A stretch of 64,000 nucleotides of DNA from Variovorax paradoxus. GTDB taxonomy: Bacteria > Pseudomonadota > Gammaproteobacteria > Burkholderiales > Burkholderiaceae_C. Positions 26,687 through 35,809 of the stretch are shown in pieces. How positions within the stretch are numbered: the stretch's first letter is position 1; each line of letters begins with the position of its first letter. The DNA is taken from positions 2,094,001-2,158,000 of the forward strand of contig NZ_LR743507.1 in assembly GCF_902712855.1 (NCBI RefSeq). The letters run 5' to 3'. The notes below the pieces were generated by a model. That model saw nothing but the letters and a program-made list of their open reading frames with translations. It did not search any database and was not told the DNA's origin. The position numbers and the translations under genes were made by a program.

Positions 26687-27895
26687 ATGAAGAACAGCAA
26701 GAACCTCGCCCTCTACGTCATCGGCGCCATCGCCGTGCTCGCGCTGCCGCTGCTGCTGCAGATGCAGGGCAATGCGTGGGTGCGCATCGCCGACATCGCA
26801 TTGCTCTACGTGCTGCTGGCCCTGGGCCTGAACATCGTGGTCGGCTATGCCGGCCTGCTCGACCTGGGCTACGTGGCATTTTTCGCGGTGGGAGCCTACC
26901 TCTTCGCGCTCATGGGCTCGTCGCACCTGACCGAGACCTTCCCATGGTTCGCGCAGATGTTCCCGAACGGCCTGCACACCTCGCTGCTGATCGTGATTCC
27001 GCTGGCACTGGTGGTGGCTGCCGTGCTCGGCGTGCTGCTCGGTGCGCCCACGCTCAAGCTGCGCGGCGACTACCTCGCCATCGTGACGCTGGGCTTCGGC
27101 GAAATCATCCGCGTGTTCCTGAACAACCTGGACCAGCCGGTCAACATCACCAACGGTCCGAAGGGCATCACCGCCATCGATTCCATCAAGTTCTGGGGGC
27201 TCGACCTCGGCAAGGCATGGAAGTTCGACGGCTTCACCATCTCGTCGGTGTCCCTCTACTACTACCTGTTCCTGGCGCTCGTGATTGCTACTGTGATCAT
27301 TTCGCATCGCCTGCAGATCTCGCGCATCGGCCGCGCATGGATGGCCATCCGCGAGGACGAGATCGCCGCCAAGGCCATGGGCATCAACACCCGCAACATG
27401 AAACTGCTGGCGTTCGGCATGGGCGCGAGCTTCGGTGGCGTGTCGGGTGCCATGTTCGCCGCGTTCCAGGGCTTCGTGTCGCCGGAGTCCTTCAGCCTGA
27501 TGGAGTCGGTGATGATCGTTGCCATGGTCGTGCTGGGTGGCATCGGCCACCTGCCCGGCGTGATCCTGGGCGCCATCCTGCTGGCAGCGTTGCCCGAAGT
27601 GCTGCGCTACGTGGCCGGCCCGCTGCAGTCCATGACCGGCGGCCGGCTCGACGCGTCCATCCTGCGCCAGCTGTTCATCGCGCTGGCCATGATCGTCATC
27701 ATGCTGGTTCGCCCCCGCGGCCTCTGGCCCTCGCCCGAGCATGGCAAGACGCTGACCAAGAAGGGCGGCGTGCCCGTCGACCCGGCCCATGCGGCCGTGG
27801 CTCCGGGCTCGCTGCAGACGCACGCGCCTGGCGTCGACACGCCCGCCGACGAGTTGCCCGGTGCGGCATCGCGCCCCATGTCGATCAATCCGTGA
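26687..27895 (+). CDS. livM: Branched-chain amino-acid-type ABC transporter permease (LivM)
   Basis: 402 aa, about ten membrane segments, with LALGLNIVVGYAGLLDLGYVAFFAVGA split around the LivM signature and the ATPase-contact loop GRAWMAIREDEIAAKAMGIN. The C-terminal 55 residues after the last membrane span are hydrophilic and Pro/Ala-rich, longer than usual. Start ATG at 26687, 14 bases after livH. Confidence 0.93.
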   Translation: MKNSKNLALYVIGAIAVLALPLLLQMQGNAWVRIADIALLYVLLALGLNIVVGYAGLLDLGYVAFFAVGAYLFALMGSSHLTETFPWFAQMFPNGLHTSLLIVIPLALVVAAVLGVLLGAPTLKLRGDYLAIVTLGFGEIIRVFLNNLDQPVNITNGPKGITAIDSIKFWGLDLGKAWKFDGFTISSVSLYYYLFLALVIATVIISHRLQISRIGRAWMAIREDEIAAKAMGINTRNMKLLAFGMGASFGGVSGAMFAAFQGFVSPESFSLMESVMIVAMVVLGGIGHLPGVILGAILLAALPEVLRYVAGPLQSMTGGRLDASILRQLFIALAMIVIMLVRPRGLWPSPEHGKTLTKKGGVPVDPAHAAVAPGSLQTHAPGVDTPADELPGAASRPMSINP

Positions 27896-27915
27896 ACGCC
27901 GAAGGAGAAATCAAC

Positions 27916-28695
27916 ATGACGACGACAACGGACACCATCCTCGACGTTCGCGGTATCTCCAAGCGCTTCGGCGGCTTGCAGGCGCTTTCGGACGTGGGCA
28001 TCACCATCAAGCGCGGCCAGGTGTACGGCCTGATCGGCCCCAACGGCGCGGGCAAGACCACGTTCTTCAACGTGATCACCGGCCTGTACACGCCGGACAG
28101 CGGCACCTTCGAGCTCGCTGGCAAGCCGTACCAGCCGACGGCGGTCCACGAAGTGGCCAAGGCAGGCATTGCACGCACGTTCCAGAACATCCGGCTGTTC
28201 GCCGAAATGACGGCGCTCGAGAACGTCATGGTCGGGCGGCACATCCGCACCAACTCGGGCGTGTTCGGTGCCATCCTGCGCACCGGCAGCTTCAAGGCGG
28301 AAGAGAAGGCCATCGCCGACCGTGCCCAGGAGCTGCTCGACTACGTCGGCATCGGCAAGTTCGCCGACTACAAGGCGCGCACGCTGAGCTATGGCGACCA
28401 GCGCCGCCTGGAAATCGCGCGCGCGCTGGCCACCGACCCGCAGCTCATCGCGCTCGACGAACCCGCCGCGGGCATGAACCTGACCGAGAAGGTCGCGCTG
28501 CGCGAGCTGATCGACCGCATCCGCCGCGACAACCGGACCATCCTGATCATCGAGCACGACGTGAAGCTCATCATGGGCCTGTGCGACCGCGTCACCGTGC
28601 TGGACTACGGCAAGCAGATTGCCGAAGGAACGCCGATGGACGTGCAGAAGAACGAGAAGGTGATCGAGGCCTACCTCGGCACCGGAGGCCATTGA
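27916..28695 (+). CDS. livG: Branched-chain amino-acid-type ABC transporter ATPase (LivG)
   Basis: 259 aa. Walker A GPNGAGKTTFFN near residue 42, ABC signature LSYGDQRR, Walker B LIALDEPAAGMN and the switch His in IIEHDVKLIM. The AGIARTFQNIRLF segment is typical of LivG. A strong GAAGGAG lies ahead of the ATG at 27916. One base separates its stop from livF. Confidence 0.96.
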   Translation: MTTTTDTILDVRGISKRFGGLQALSDVGITIKRGQVYGLIGPNGAGKTTFFNVITGLYTPDSGTFELAGKPYQPTAVHEVAKAGIARTFQNIRLFAEMTALENVMVGRHIRTNSGVFGAILRTGSFKAEEKAIADRAQELLDYVGIGKFADYKARTLSYGDQRRLEIARALATDPQLIALDEPAAGMNLTEKVALRELIDRIRRDNRTILIIEHDVKLIMGLCDRVTVLDYGKQIAEGTPMDVQKNEKVIEAYLGTGGH

Positions 28696-28696
28696 C

Positions 28697-29479
<783 letters not shown>

Positions 29480-29521
29480 CGCGAGCGCAACGCAGCGCCG
29501 ACGCTTTTTCACCCTCGAGAA

Positions 29522-29610
29522 ATACCGTGGAACCGGCTTTGCCGGGCCGCGGTATTGCCCCCGCGAAGAGGGCGACCCGACACGAAGCCCGCGCAGCCTG
29601 GTGGCGTTCA
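29522..29610 (-). repeat. Gene-3'-end element, copy A
   Basis: Read on the minus strand it starts at the stop codon of the TctC gene at 29608. It contains the CACTTCGTGTCG-like block in diverged form, a C/G-run hairpin, and GGCCCGGCAAAGCCGGTTCC (29544-29525). It fills the space between the convergent livF and TctC genes. Confidence 0.75.
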
Positions 29611-30585
29611 GTCGACCTTTGCGCCCGTCGCCTTGACGACCGCTTCGTACTTGGAGAGCTCGCTCTTCATGAACGCACCGAACTGCTCCGGCGAACTCGC
29701 CACCGGCTCGGCCAGCAGGCCGGCGAAGCGGGTCTTCGTTTCGGGCGCGTTCAGCGCCGCCACGAAGGCCTGGTTGAGCTTCACGACCACATCGTGTGGT
29801 GTGCCGGCCGGGGCGACGAGCCCCCACCAGGTGTCGATCGAGAAGCCCTTGAGCGTGTCCGCGATCGGCGGCACGTCGGGCAGCGAACTGCTGCGCTGCA
29901 GCGTCGTCACTGCAATGGCCTTCAGCTTGCCCGAGCGGATGTTCGGTGCGGCGGTGGCGAGGTTGTCGAAGTTGAAGTCGACCTGGCCCGAGATCAGTGC
30001 CAGCTGTGCCGGGCTTCCGCCGTTGTATGGAATGTGCAGCGCGAAGATACCTGCTTCCTTCTTGAACAGCTCTCCCGCCAGGTGGCCGGCGCTGCCGTTG
30101 CCGCCGCTGCCGTAATTGAGCTTGGCGGGGTTGGCCTTGGCATAGCGGATCAGGTCAGCCACGCTGTTGATGTTCAGCCGCCTGGCGGTATCGGCGTTCA
30201 TCACGAGCACGTTGGGCACGCGGACCATCTGCGTGATGGGCGCGAAGTCGGTCGCGGCATTGAACGGGATCTTGTTGTACAGCCACGGGTTCACCGCATT
30301 GGTCGCGGTGGCCGCGATGCCGATGGTCAGGCCGTCGGCGGGTGCCTTGGCCACGATGTCGGCCCCGATGTTGCCGCCCGCGCCGGGCTTGTTGTCGATG
30401 ATGACCGTGCCCAGCGAGTCCCTCACTCGCTCTGCGAGGATGCGTGCGGTGTTGTCAATCGGGCCGCCCGCCGCGTACGGCACCACGAGGCGGATGGGGC
30501 GCTGCTGTTGCGCCAGCGCCTGGCTCGCACCCAGCAGGGCGGTGGTGCTGGCGAGGAGGGTGAGGAGGAAGTGTCTCGTTTTCAT
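29608..30585 (-). CDS. TctC/Bug-family periplasmic solute-binding protein
   Basis: 325 aa. A Sec signal peptide (KTRHFLLTLLASTTALLGASQALAQ, split around the hydrophobic core) precedes a mature protein with the Bug-family blocks PIRLVVPYAAGGPIDNTAR, VIIDNKPGAGGNIGA and HIPYNGGSPAQLALISGQVD. These proteins bind small carboxylates, often aromatic or dicarboxylic. No TctA/TctB membrane genes are near, as is common for orphan Bug proteins in beta-proteobacteria. Start ATG at 30585. The reductase gene is 46 bases upstream on the same strand. Confidence 0.93.
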   Translation of the reverse strand: MKTRHFLLTLLASTTALLGASQALAQQQRPIRLVVPYAAGGPIDNTARILAERVRDSLGTVIIDNKPGAGGNIGADIVAKAPADGLTIGIAATATNAVNPWLYNKIPFNAATDFAPITQMVRVPNVLVMNADTARRLNINSVADLIRYAKANPAKLNYGSGGNGSAGHLAGELFKKEAGIFALHIPYNGGSPAQLALISGQVDFNFDNLATAAPNIRSGKLKAIAVTTLQRSSSLPDVPPIADTLKGFSIDTWWGLVAPAGTPHDVVVKLNQAFVAALNAPETKTRFAGLLAEPVASSPEQFGAFMKSELSKYEAVVKATGAKVD

Positions 30586-30631
30586 TGTTTTTGCGGTTGG
30601 TCTGAGGAAATCCAGGGGGTCCGGGGAACGG

Positions 30632-31696
30632 TCAGGGCAAGGCCTTGTCGGCTTCCGTCGTGAACGCGTCGGCGAAGAACTCCTCTTCTGGCAGGCCCGC
30701 CAGCGCCACGTAGTCGCGCTTGGCCGAGTCGACCACGACGGGCGCGCCACAGGCGTAGACCTGATGACCCGACAGGTCGGCGAAGTCTTCGAGCACGGCC
30801 TGGTGGACGAAGCCGGTGCGGCCGGTCCAGTTGTCCTCCGGCGTGGCGTTCGAAATGACGGGCACGTAGCGCAGTTGCGGCATCCGTTCGATCTGCTCGC
30901 GCAGCCAGGCATCCATGTACAGGTCTTCGGGGCGGCGGCCGCCCCAGTAGAGCGACACGGGCCGGACGATGGACTTGAACTGCATGTGCTCCAGCAGCGC
31001 CTTGATCGGCGCGAAGCCCGTGCCCGAGGCCAGCAGCACGATCGGCTTGTCGGAGTCCTCGCGCAGGAAGAAGCTGCCGAAGGGCCCTTCGATGCGCAGG
31101 ATTTCCTTTTCCTTCATCGTGCCGAAGACGTGATCGGTGAACTTGCCGCCCGGCAGGTGGCGCAGGTGCAGTTCGATGCCGGTACCCGGCACGCCCACGG
31201 TGTGGGGCGCATTGGCCATCGAATAGCTGCGGCGCGCGCCGTCGCGCAGGATGAATTCCACGTACTGGCCCGCATGGAACTGCAGTGGCTCGCCGGCCGG
31301 CAACTGCAGGCGCACCATCATCACGTCGTGCGACAGCCGCGTGAGGCCCTGCACCCGCACCGGCATCTTGCGGATCGGCATCGCGCCGGCCTCGGTCACC
31401 TGGCGCGACTCGAGCACCACGTCGCTGGTGGCGTGGGCGCAGCAGGTCAGCACGAGGCCGGCAAGCTGTTCTTCGGCGCTCAGGGCCTTGCTCTGGTGCG
31501 GGCCGAGCGTGACCTCGCCCGAGAGCTTCTTGCACTTGCAGGAGCCGCAGGCGCCGTCCTTGCAGCCGTAGGGGAGGCCGATGCCCTGGCGGATGCCGGC
31601 TGCCAGGATGGTTTCATCGCCCTGGACCACGAAATGTCGTCCGCTCGGTTCGACGGTGATGGAAAAGCCCGCCTCGTGCGGCGCGGTAGCAGTCAT
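30632..31696 (-). CDS. 2Fe-2S ferredoxin / flavin reductase fusion protein
   Basis: 354 aa. The N-terminal plant-type ferredoxin has Cys45, Cys50 and Cys53 (YGCKDGACGSCKC) plus Cys85. It is followed by a ferredoxin-NADP reductase module: FAD motif RRSYSMANAP, NAD(P) motif SGTGFAPIKALL and the final YACGAPVVVDSAK. This is the layout of oxygenase reductase components and of proteins annotated as CDP-6-deoxy-glucoseen reductase. No oxygenase subunit lies beside it, so its electron acceptor is unknown. Start ATG at 31696. Confidence 0.9.
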   Translation of the reverse strand: MTATAPHEAGFSITVEPSGRHFVVQGDETILAAGIRQGIGLPYGCKDGACGSCKCKKLSGEVTLGPHQSKALSAEEQLAGLVLTCCAHATSDVVLESRQVTEAGAMPIRKMPVRVQGLTRLSHDVMMVRLQLPAGEPLQFHAGQYVEFILRDGARRSYSMANAPHTVGVPGTGIELHLRHLPGGKFTDHVFGTMKEKEILRIEGPFGSFFLREDSDKPIVLLASGTGFAPIKALLEHMQFKSIVRPVSLYWGGRRPEDLYMDAWLREQIERMPQLRYVPVISNATPEDNWTGRTGFVHQAVLEDFADLSGHQVYACGAPVVVDSAKRDYVALAGLPEEEFFADAFTTEADKALP

Positions 31697-31775
31697 CGGT
31701 ATTCTTCGGGGGTAAAACGCGTCCCGGCCTGCATGCAACGCCGGGATCAACTGAATTCGGACAGGGACCACGATT

Positions 31776-32708
31776 TTGCCTTCAATCAATAGCCCCTCCG
31801 GCGCCTTGCCGGCGCGGTTCCGCCGCGAACGGCTGCTCATCGTCGGCTGCGGCGACGTCGGCCAGCGCGTGGCGCGCGACCTGCGCGGCCGTGTGCAGCT
31901 CGTGGCGCTCACTTCGTCGGCCGACCGGGTCGAAGGCCTGCGCAAGGCCGGCATCCGCCCGCTGCTGGGCAACCTGGACGACACGGCCACGCTGCGCCGG
32001 CTCGCCGGCATCGCGACCCGCGTATTGCACCTGGCCCCACCCGCGCGCGACGGCGGCGCCGCCTGGTGGCGCGACCAGCGCACCACCGGCCTGGCGCGCG
32101 CCCTGCGGCTGCGCTCGGCGCCATCGACTTTCGTGTACGGCTCGACCAGCGGTGTCTACGGCAATTGCGAAGGCGCCCGCGTCAGCGAAACCCGGGGCGT
32201 GCGTCCCGACACGCCGCGCGCGCATCGCCGCGTGGACGCCGAACGTGCCGTGCGCTGGCTGGGCCGCAGCACCGGCGTGCACGCCAGCATCCTGCGCATT
32301 CCCGGCATCTACGCGCCCGACCGAGAGAACGGCACCCCGCGCGGCCGCCTGGAACGCGGCACCCCCGTGCTGCGGCGCGAAGACGACGTCTATACCAACC
32401 ACATCCATGCCGACGACCTGGCGCGGGCCTGCGTGGCGGCGCTGTTCCGCGGCAAGCCGCAGCGCATCGTGCACGCCTCGGACGACACCGAGCTGCGCAT
32501 GGGCGACTACATCGACCTGGCCGCCGACCTGTACGGCATGCCACGTCCGCCGCGCGTGGCGCGCGGCGAGGCCGAACGGCAATTGCCGCTGCAGCTGCTG
32601 AGTTTCATGGGGGAATCGCGCCTGCTCGACAACACGCGGCTCAAGCGCGAACTGCGCGTGCGGTTGATGTATCCGACGGTGCACACTGGCCTGCGCGAGC
32701 GGGCCTGA
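31776..32708 (+). CDS. NAD(P)-dependent epimerase/dehydratase-family protein
   Basis: 310 aa from a TTG at 31776. An N-terminal Rossmann loop LLIVGCGDVGQRVARDL begins near residue 20. VYGSTSGVYGN replaces the classical YxxxK region, so catalysis differs from standard sugar epimerases. TNHIHADDLARACVAAL is typical of the atypical SDR group. The family in beta-proteobacteria is annotated as SDR oxidoreductase. Divergent from the reductase gene, with 79 bases between. Confidence 0.85.
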   Translation: MPSINSPSGALPARFRRERLLIVGCGDVGQRVARDLRGRVQLVALTSSADRVEGLRKAGIRPLLGNLDDTATLRRLAGIATRVLHLAPPARDGGAAWWRDQRTTGLARALRLRSAPSTFVYGSTSGVYGNCEGARVSETRGVRPDTPRAHRRVDAERAVRWLGRSTGVHASILRIPGIYAPDRENGTPRGRLERGTPVLRREDDVYTNHIHADDLARACVAALFRGKPQRIVHASDDTELRMGDYIDLAADLYGMPRPPRVARGEAERQLPLQLLSFMGESRLLDNTRLKRELRVRLMYPTVHTGLRERA

Positions 32709-32736
32709 CTGGGAGGGGAGACGCAGCCCCTTCCAC

Positions 32737-32832
32737 AAACACCGCGGAACCGGCTTGGCCGGGCTGCTGGTGCTCCCCCGGTAGGGTTGGTGCAGCGAAC
32801 ACGAAGTGCCGCGAAGCCTGGGGGGCGAGTCA
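32737..32832 (-). repeat. Gene-3'-end element, copy B
   Basis: On the minus strand it begins five bases after the tRNA-Leu CCA end with TGACTCGCCCCCCAGGCTTC. It continues through GCACTTCGTGTTCGC and a C/G-run hairpin and ends GGCCAAGCCGGTTCCGCGGT. It has the same orientation relative to the upstream gene as copies A, C and D. Confidence 0.8.
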
Positions 32833-32837
32833 AAGTG

Positions 32838-32922
32838 TGGTGCCCGGGGCCGGAATCGAACCGGCACACCTTTCGGTGGGGGATTTTGAGTCCCCTGCGT
32901 CTACCAATTTCACCACCCGGGC
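32838..32922 (-). tRNA. tRNA-Leu (CAA)
   Basis: 85 bases including an encoded CCA. The acceptor GCCCGGG/CCCGGGC pairs fully, the anticodon loop is CTCAAAA with CAA at 32888-32886, a long variable arm is present, and the T-loop is GGTTCGATTCC. It reads UUG codons. It is flanked by copy B of the repeat downstream and by cysM on the opposite strand. No integrase or att-like duplication was seen beside it. Confidence 0.97.
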
Positions 32923-32964
32923 AGGGTTCTGAAGCAAGCCCAAAATTATGGCACAGTGGCTGGC

Positions 32965-33867
32965 ATGAATTATCCGACGATCGAAGACGCCATCGGCAAG
33001 ACCCCCCTGGTCGCACTGCAACGCATCAATGCCGCAGAAAACGCCAAGCGTGGCAACGTGATTCTCGGCAAGCTCGAAGGCAACAACCCCGCAGGGTCGG
33101 TCAAGGACCGCCCGGCGCTCTCGATGATCAAGCGCGCGGAGGAGCGCGGCGAGATCAAGCCCGGCGACACCCTGATCGAAGCCACCTCCGGCAACACCGG
33201 CATCGCGCTGGCCATGGCTGCGGCCGTCAAGGGCTACCGCATGGTGCTCATCATGCCGGAGGACCTCTCCGTCGAGCGCGCCCAGACCATGAAGGCCTTC
33301 GGCGCCGAGCTCGTGCTCACGCCCAAGAGCGGCGGCATGGAATACGCCCGCGACCTCGCCGAGCAGATGGTGGCGCAGGGCAAGGGCCGCGTGCTCGACC
33401 AGTTCGCCAATCCCGACAACCCGCGCATCCATTACGAGACCACCGGCCCCGAGATCTGGGCCGACACCAAAGGCAAGATCACGCACTTCGTGAGCGCCAT
33501 GGGCACCACCGGCACCATCACCGGCGTGTCGCGCTTCCTGAAGGAAAAGAACCCCGCGGTGCGCATCATCGGCGCGCAGCCGGCCGAAGGCTCGCGCATC
33601 CCGGGCATCCGCAAGTGGCCCGCCGAATACATGCCCAAGATCTTCGATCCGAGCCGCGTGGACCAGGAAATCAGCGTGAGCCAGGACGACGCCGAGGAAA
33701 TGTGCCGGCGTCTCGCGCGCGAAGAGGGCATCTTCGGCGGCATCTCGGCGGCTGGCGCCTTGTGGGCCGCCCTGGAGGTGTCGAAGACCGTCGAGAACGC
33801 GACCATCGTGTTCGTTGTCTGCGACCGTGGCGACCGGTATCTCTCGACCGGCGTGTTCCCGGCCTGA
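32965..33867 (+). CDS. cysM: Cysteine synthase B
   Basis: 300 aa PLP enzyme making cysteine from O-acetylserine and sulfide or thiosulfate. The PLP lysine is Lys47 (NPAGSVKDRPA). The phosphate loop ATSGNTGIALA and C-terminal GGISAAGAL are present. The CysM-type segment EGSRIPGIRKWPAEYMPKIF separates it from CysK. Start ATG at 32965 is preferred over GTG at 32956. It opposes tRNA-Leu; a 42-base gap contains its leader. Confidence 0.94.
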   Translation: MNYPTIEDAIGKTPLVALQRINAAENAKRGNVILGKLEGNNPAGSVKDRPALSMIKRAEERGEIKPGDTLIEATSGNTGIALAMAAAVKGYRMVLIMPEDLSVERAQTMKAFGAELVLTPKSGGMEYARDLAEQMVAQGKGRVLDQFANPDNPRIHYETTGPEIWADTKGKITHFVSAMGTTGTITGVSRFLKEKNPAVRIIGAQPAEGSRIPGIRKWPAEYMPKIFDPSRVDQEISVSQDDAEEMCRRLAREEGIFGGISAAGALWAALEVSKTVENATIVFVVCDRGDRYLSTGVFPA

Positions 33868-33923
33868 TCGCCATTCCACTGCCCGCATCGCGCGGGCAGC
33901 GCCATAAAAAGAAAAGAGACCCC

Positions 33924-34499
33924 ATGCCTCATCCCAAGTTCTGCCAGGTCTGCGCCACCCCGCTCGAATGGATCGCTCTGATGGAAGACGGCGGTCCCAA
34001 GGAACGCCTGCGCTGCCCCAACTGCGGCCACACCCACTGGAACAATCCCACGCCGGTGCTCGCGGCGATCGTCGAGTACCGCGGGCAGGTGCTGCTGGCG
34101 CGCAATGCCGCGTGGCCAGGCAAGATGTTCGCGCTCATCACGGGGTTCATGGAAGCCGGCGAGACGCCCGAGGAGGGCATTGCGCGCGAGGTGAAGGAAG
34201 AGACCAATCTCGACGTCAGCGCCACGAAGATCGTGGGCGCCTATGACTTCCAGCGCATGAACCAGGTCATCATTGCCTACCACGTGGTGGCCGATGGCGA
34301 GGTGAAGCTCTCGCCCGAACTGGTCGACTACCGCCTCTACGACCTGCCGGACCTCAAGTGCTGGCCCGCCGGCACCGGCTATGCGCTCGCCGACTGGCTG
34401 CGCACGCGCGGCCACGAGCCCGTGTTCTTCACCGCGGCAGAGAACGAAGAGCGCCGCCGCGGGCTGAACCTCCCGCCGGAGCCAGGCAATGCAAGTTGA
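33924..34499 (+). CDS. Zinc-ribbon NUDIX hydrolase
   Basis: 191 aa. A zinc ribbon with Cys7/Cys10 and Cys31/Cys34 precedes a NUDIX domain whose box runs GFMEAGETPEEGIAREVKEE from residue 74, with all catalytic acids present. This layout resembles NudC (NADH pyrophosphatase), but the protein is shorter and lacks NudC's N-terminal domain, so substrate is uncertain. Its last 11 bases overlap the TusA-like gene, indicating coupled translation. Confidence 0.9.
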   Translation: MPHPKFCQVCATPLEWIALMEDGGPKERLRCPNCGHTHWNNPTPVLAAIVEYRGQVLLARNAAWPGKMFALITGFMEAGETPEEGIAREVKEETNLDVSATKIVGAYDFQRMNQVIIAYHVVADGEVKLSPELVDYRLYDLPDLKCWPAGTGYALADWLRTRGHEPVFFTAAENEERRRGLNLPPEPGNAS

Positions 34500-34716
34500 C
34501 CGCGAGCTCGACACGCGCGGACTGAACTGCCCGTTGCCGATCCTGAAAGCCAAGAAGTCGCTCAACGAGATGGCCAGCGGTCAGCTGCTGAAGGTGGTGT
34601 CGACCGACCCCGGATCGATCCGCGACTTCCAGGCCTTCGCGCGCCAGACCGGCAACGAGCTGATGGCGCAGGAGACGGTGGGCAGCGACTTCATCCACGT
34701 GCTGAAGCGCCGCTGA
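34489..34716 (+). CDS. TusA-family sulfurtransferase
   Basis: 75 aa. The conserved CPxP lies at Cys14 (RGLNCPLPILKAKKSL) with ASGQLLKVVSTDPGS following, the SirA/TusA fold that carries persulfide sulfur. Start ATG at 34489 lies inside the end of the NUDIX gene. Its position two genes after cysM hints at cysteine/sulfur metabolism. Confidence 0.93.
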   Translation: MQVDRELDTRGLNCPLPILKAKKSLNEMASGQLLKVVSTDPGSIRDFQAFARQTGNELMAQETVGSDFIHVLKRR

Positions 34717-34740
34717 CCGACGAAGACAGATTCATCGCCA

Positions 34741-34769
34741 AAGAAAAAGGGCCGCTGTTGCGGCCCTTG
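34741..34769 (-). terminator. Bidirectional terminator between the TusA-like gene and galU
   Basis: AAGGGCCGC/GCGGCCCTT, a nine-pair stem with a TGTT loop. On the minus strand it is followed by TTTTTCTTT (galU end). On the plus strand a weaker GTCTTTTC follows. Confidence 0.9.
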
Positions 34770-34795
34770 TCTTTTCTCGAGCGGATCGAACGCAA

Positions 34796-35686
34796 TTACA
34801 GCTTCAGGCTCTTGAGGTACTCGCGGAATTCCGCCCCCACTTCAGGGTGCGCCAGCGCCAGTTCGACCGACGCCTGCAGGAAACCTTCCTTGCTGCCGCA
34901 GTCGTAGCGGGTGCCCTTGTACGAGTAGGCGTAGACCGATTCCTTCTTCATCAGTGCGGCGATGCCGTCCGTCAGCTGGATCTCGCCGCCCGCGCCCTTG
35001 GGCTGGTTGCGGATCTCGTCGAACACGCCCGGCGTGAGGATGTAGCGGCCGGCCACGCCCAGGCGCGACGGTGCATCCTCGGGCTTCGGCTTCTCGACCA
35101 TCTTGCTGACCTTCACCAGGCCCTCTTCGATCGCGTCGCCGGCCACGATGCCGTAGCGCTTGACGTGCTCCAGCGGCACCTCCTGTACCGCCAGCAGCGA
35201 ACCGCCGAGGCGGTTGAATGCGGCGGTCATCTGGGCCAGCACCGGTTCGCCGCCCTTGGGGCCGACCATCAGGTCGTCCGCCAGCAGCACGGCGAAGGGT
35301 TCGTTGCCCACCAGGTGCTCCGCGCAGAGCACCGCGTGGCCCAAGCCCAGCATGCGGGGCTGGCGCACGTAGGAGCAGGTCATGTCGTCGGGCATGACCG
35401 AGCGCGCAATGTTGAGCAGGGCGGTCTTGCCGCTGGCCTCGAGCTGGCTCTCGAGCTCGTAGGCGGTGTCGTAGTGGTCCTCGATGGCGCGCTTGTTGCG
35501 GCCGGTCACGAAGATCATGTCGCGGATGCCCGCGGCGTAGGCTTCTTCGACGGCGTACTGGATCAGCGGCTTGTCGACCACCGGCAGCATTTCCTTGGGC
35601 TGTGCCTTGGTGGCGGGCAGAAAGCGGGTACCAAAGCCCGCAACAGGAAATACAGCCTTGCGAATACGTGTCGGTGAAGTGGACAT
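34796..35686 (-). CDS. galU: UTP-glucose-1-phosphate uridylyltransferase
   Basis: 296 aa. It makes UDP-glucose for envelope polysaccharides. The nucleotide loop VAGFGTRFLPATKAQPKEMLP is split by a natural fold near residue 16. VEKPKPEDAPS and GGEIQLTDGI mark the GalU family. Normal length. Divergent from nothing nearby; valS lies upstream on the same strand with 123 bases between. Confidence 0.96.
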   Translation of the reverse strand: MSTSPTRIRKAVFPVAGFGTRFLPATKAQPKEMLPVVDKPLIQYAVEEAYAAGIRDMIFVTGRNKRAIEDHYDTAYELESQLEASGKTALLNIARSVMPDDMTCSYVRQPRMLGLGHAVLCAEHLVGNEPFAVLLADDLMVGPKGGEPVLAQMTAAFNRLGGSLLAVQEVPLEHVKRYGIVAGDAIEEGLVKVSKMVEKPKPEDAPSRLGVAGRYILTPGVFDEIRNQPKGAGGEIQLTDGIAALMKKESVYAYSYKGTRYDCGSKEGFLQASVELALAHPEVGAEFREYLKSLKL

Positions 35687-35809
35687 GGGCAGGTCGGCTC
35701 AGGTTCGTTGGAAGATGTGAATCAGTGTGCCGGAACGGCAGGCAATCGCAAGCGATTCGCAAGCAATTGCCAAACCAGCATCCTAAACGCCCGCTGTTTC
35801 AGGCGTCTG

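Noticed and set aside
32838..32922. tRNA-Leu as an integration site for a mobile island
   Set aside because: No integrase, no duplicated tRNA 3' end and no change of coding style on either side were seen.
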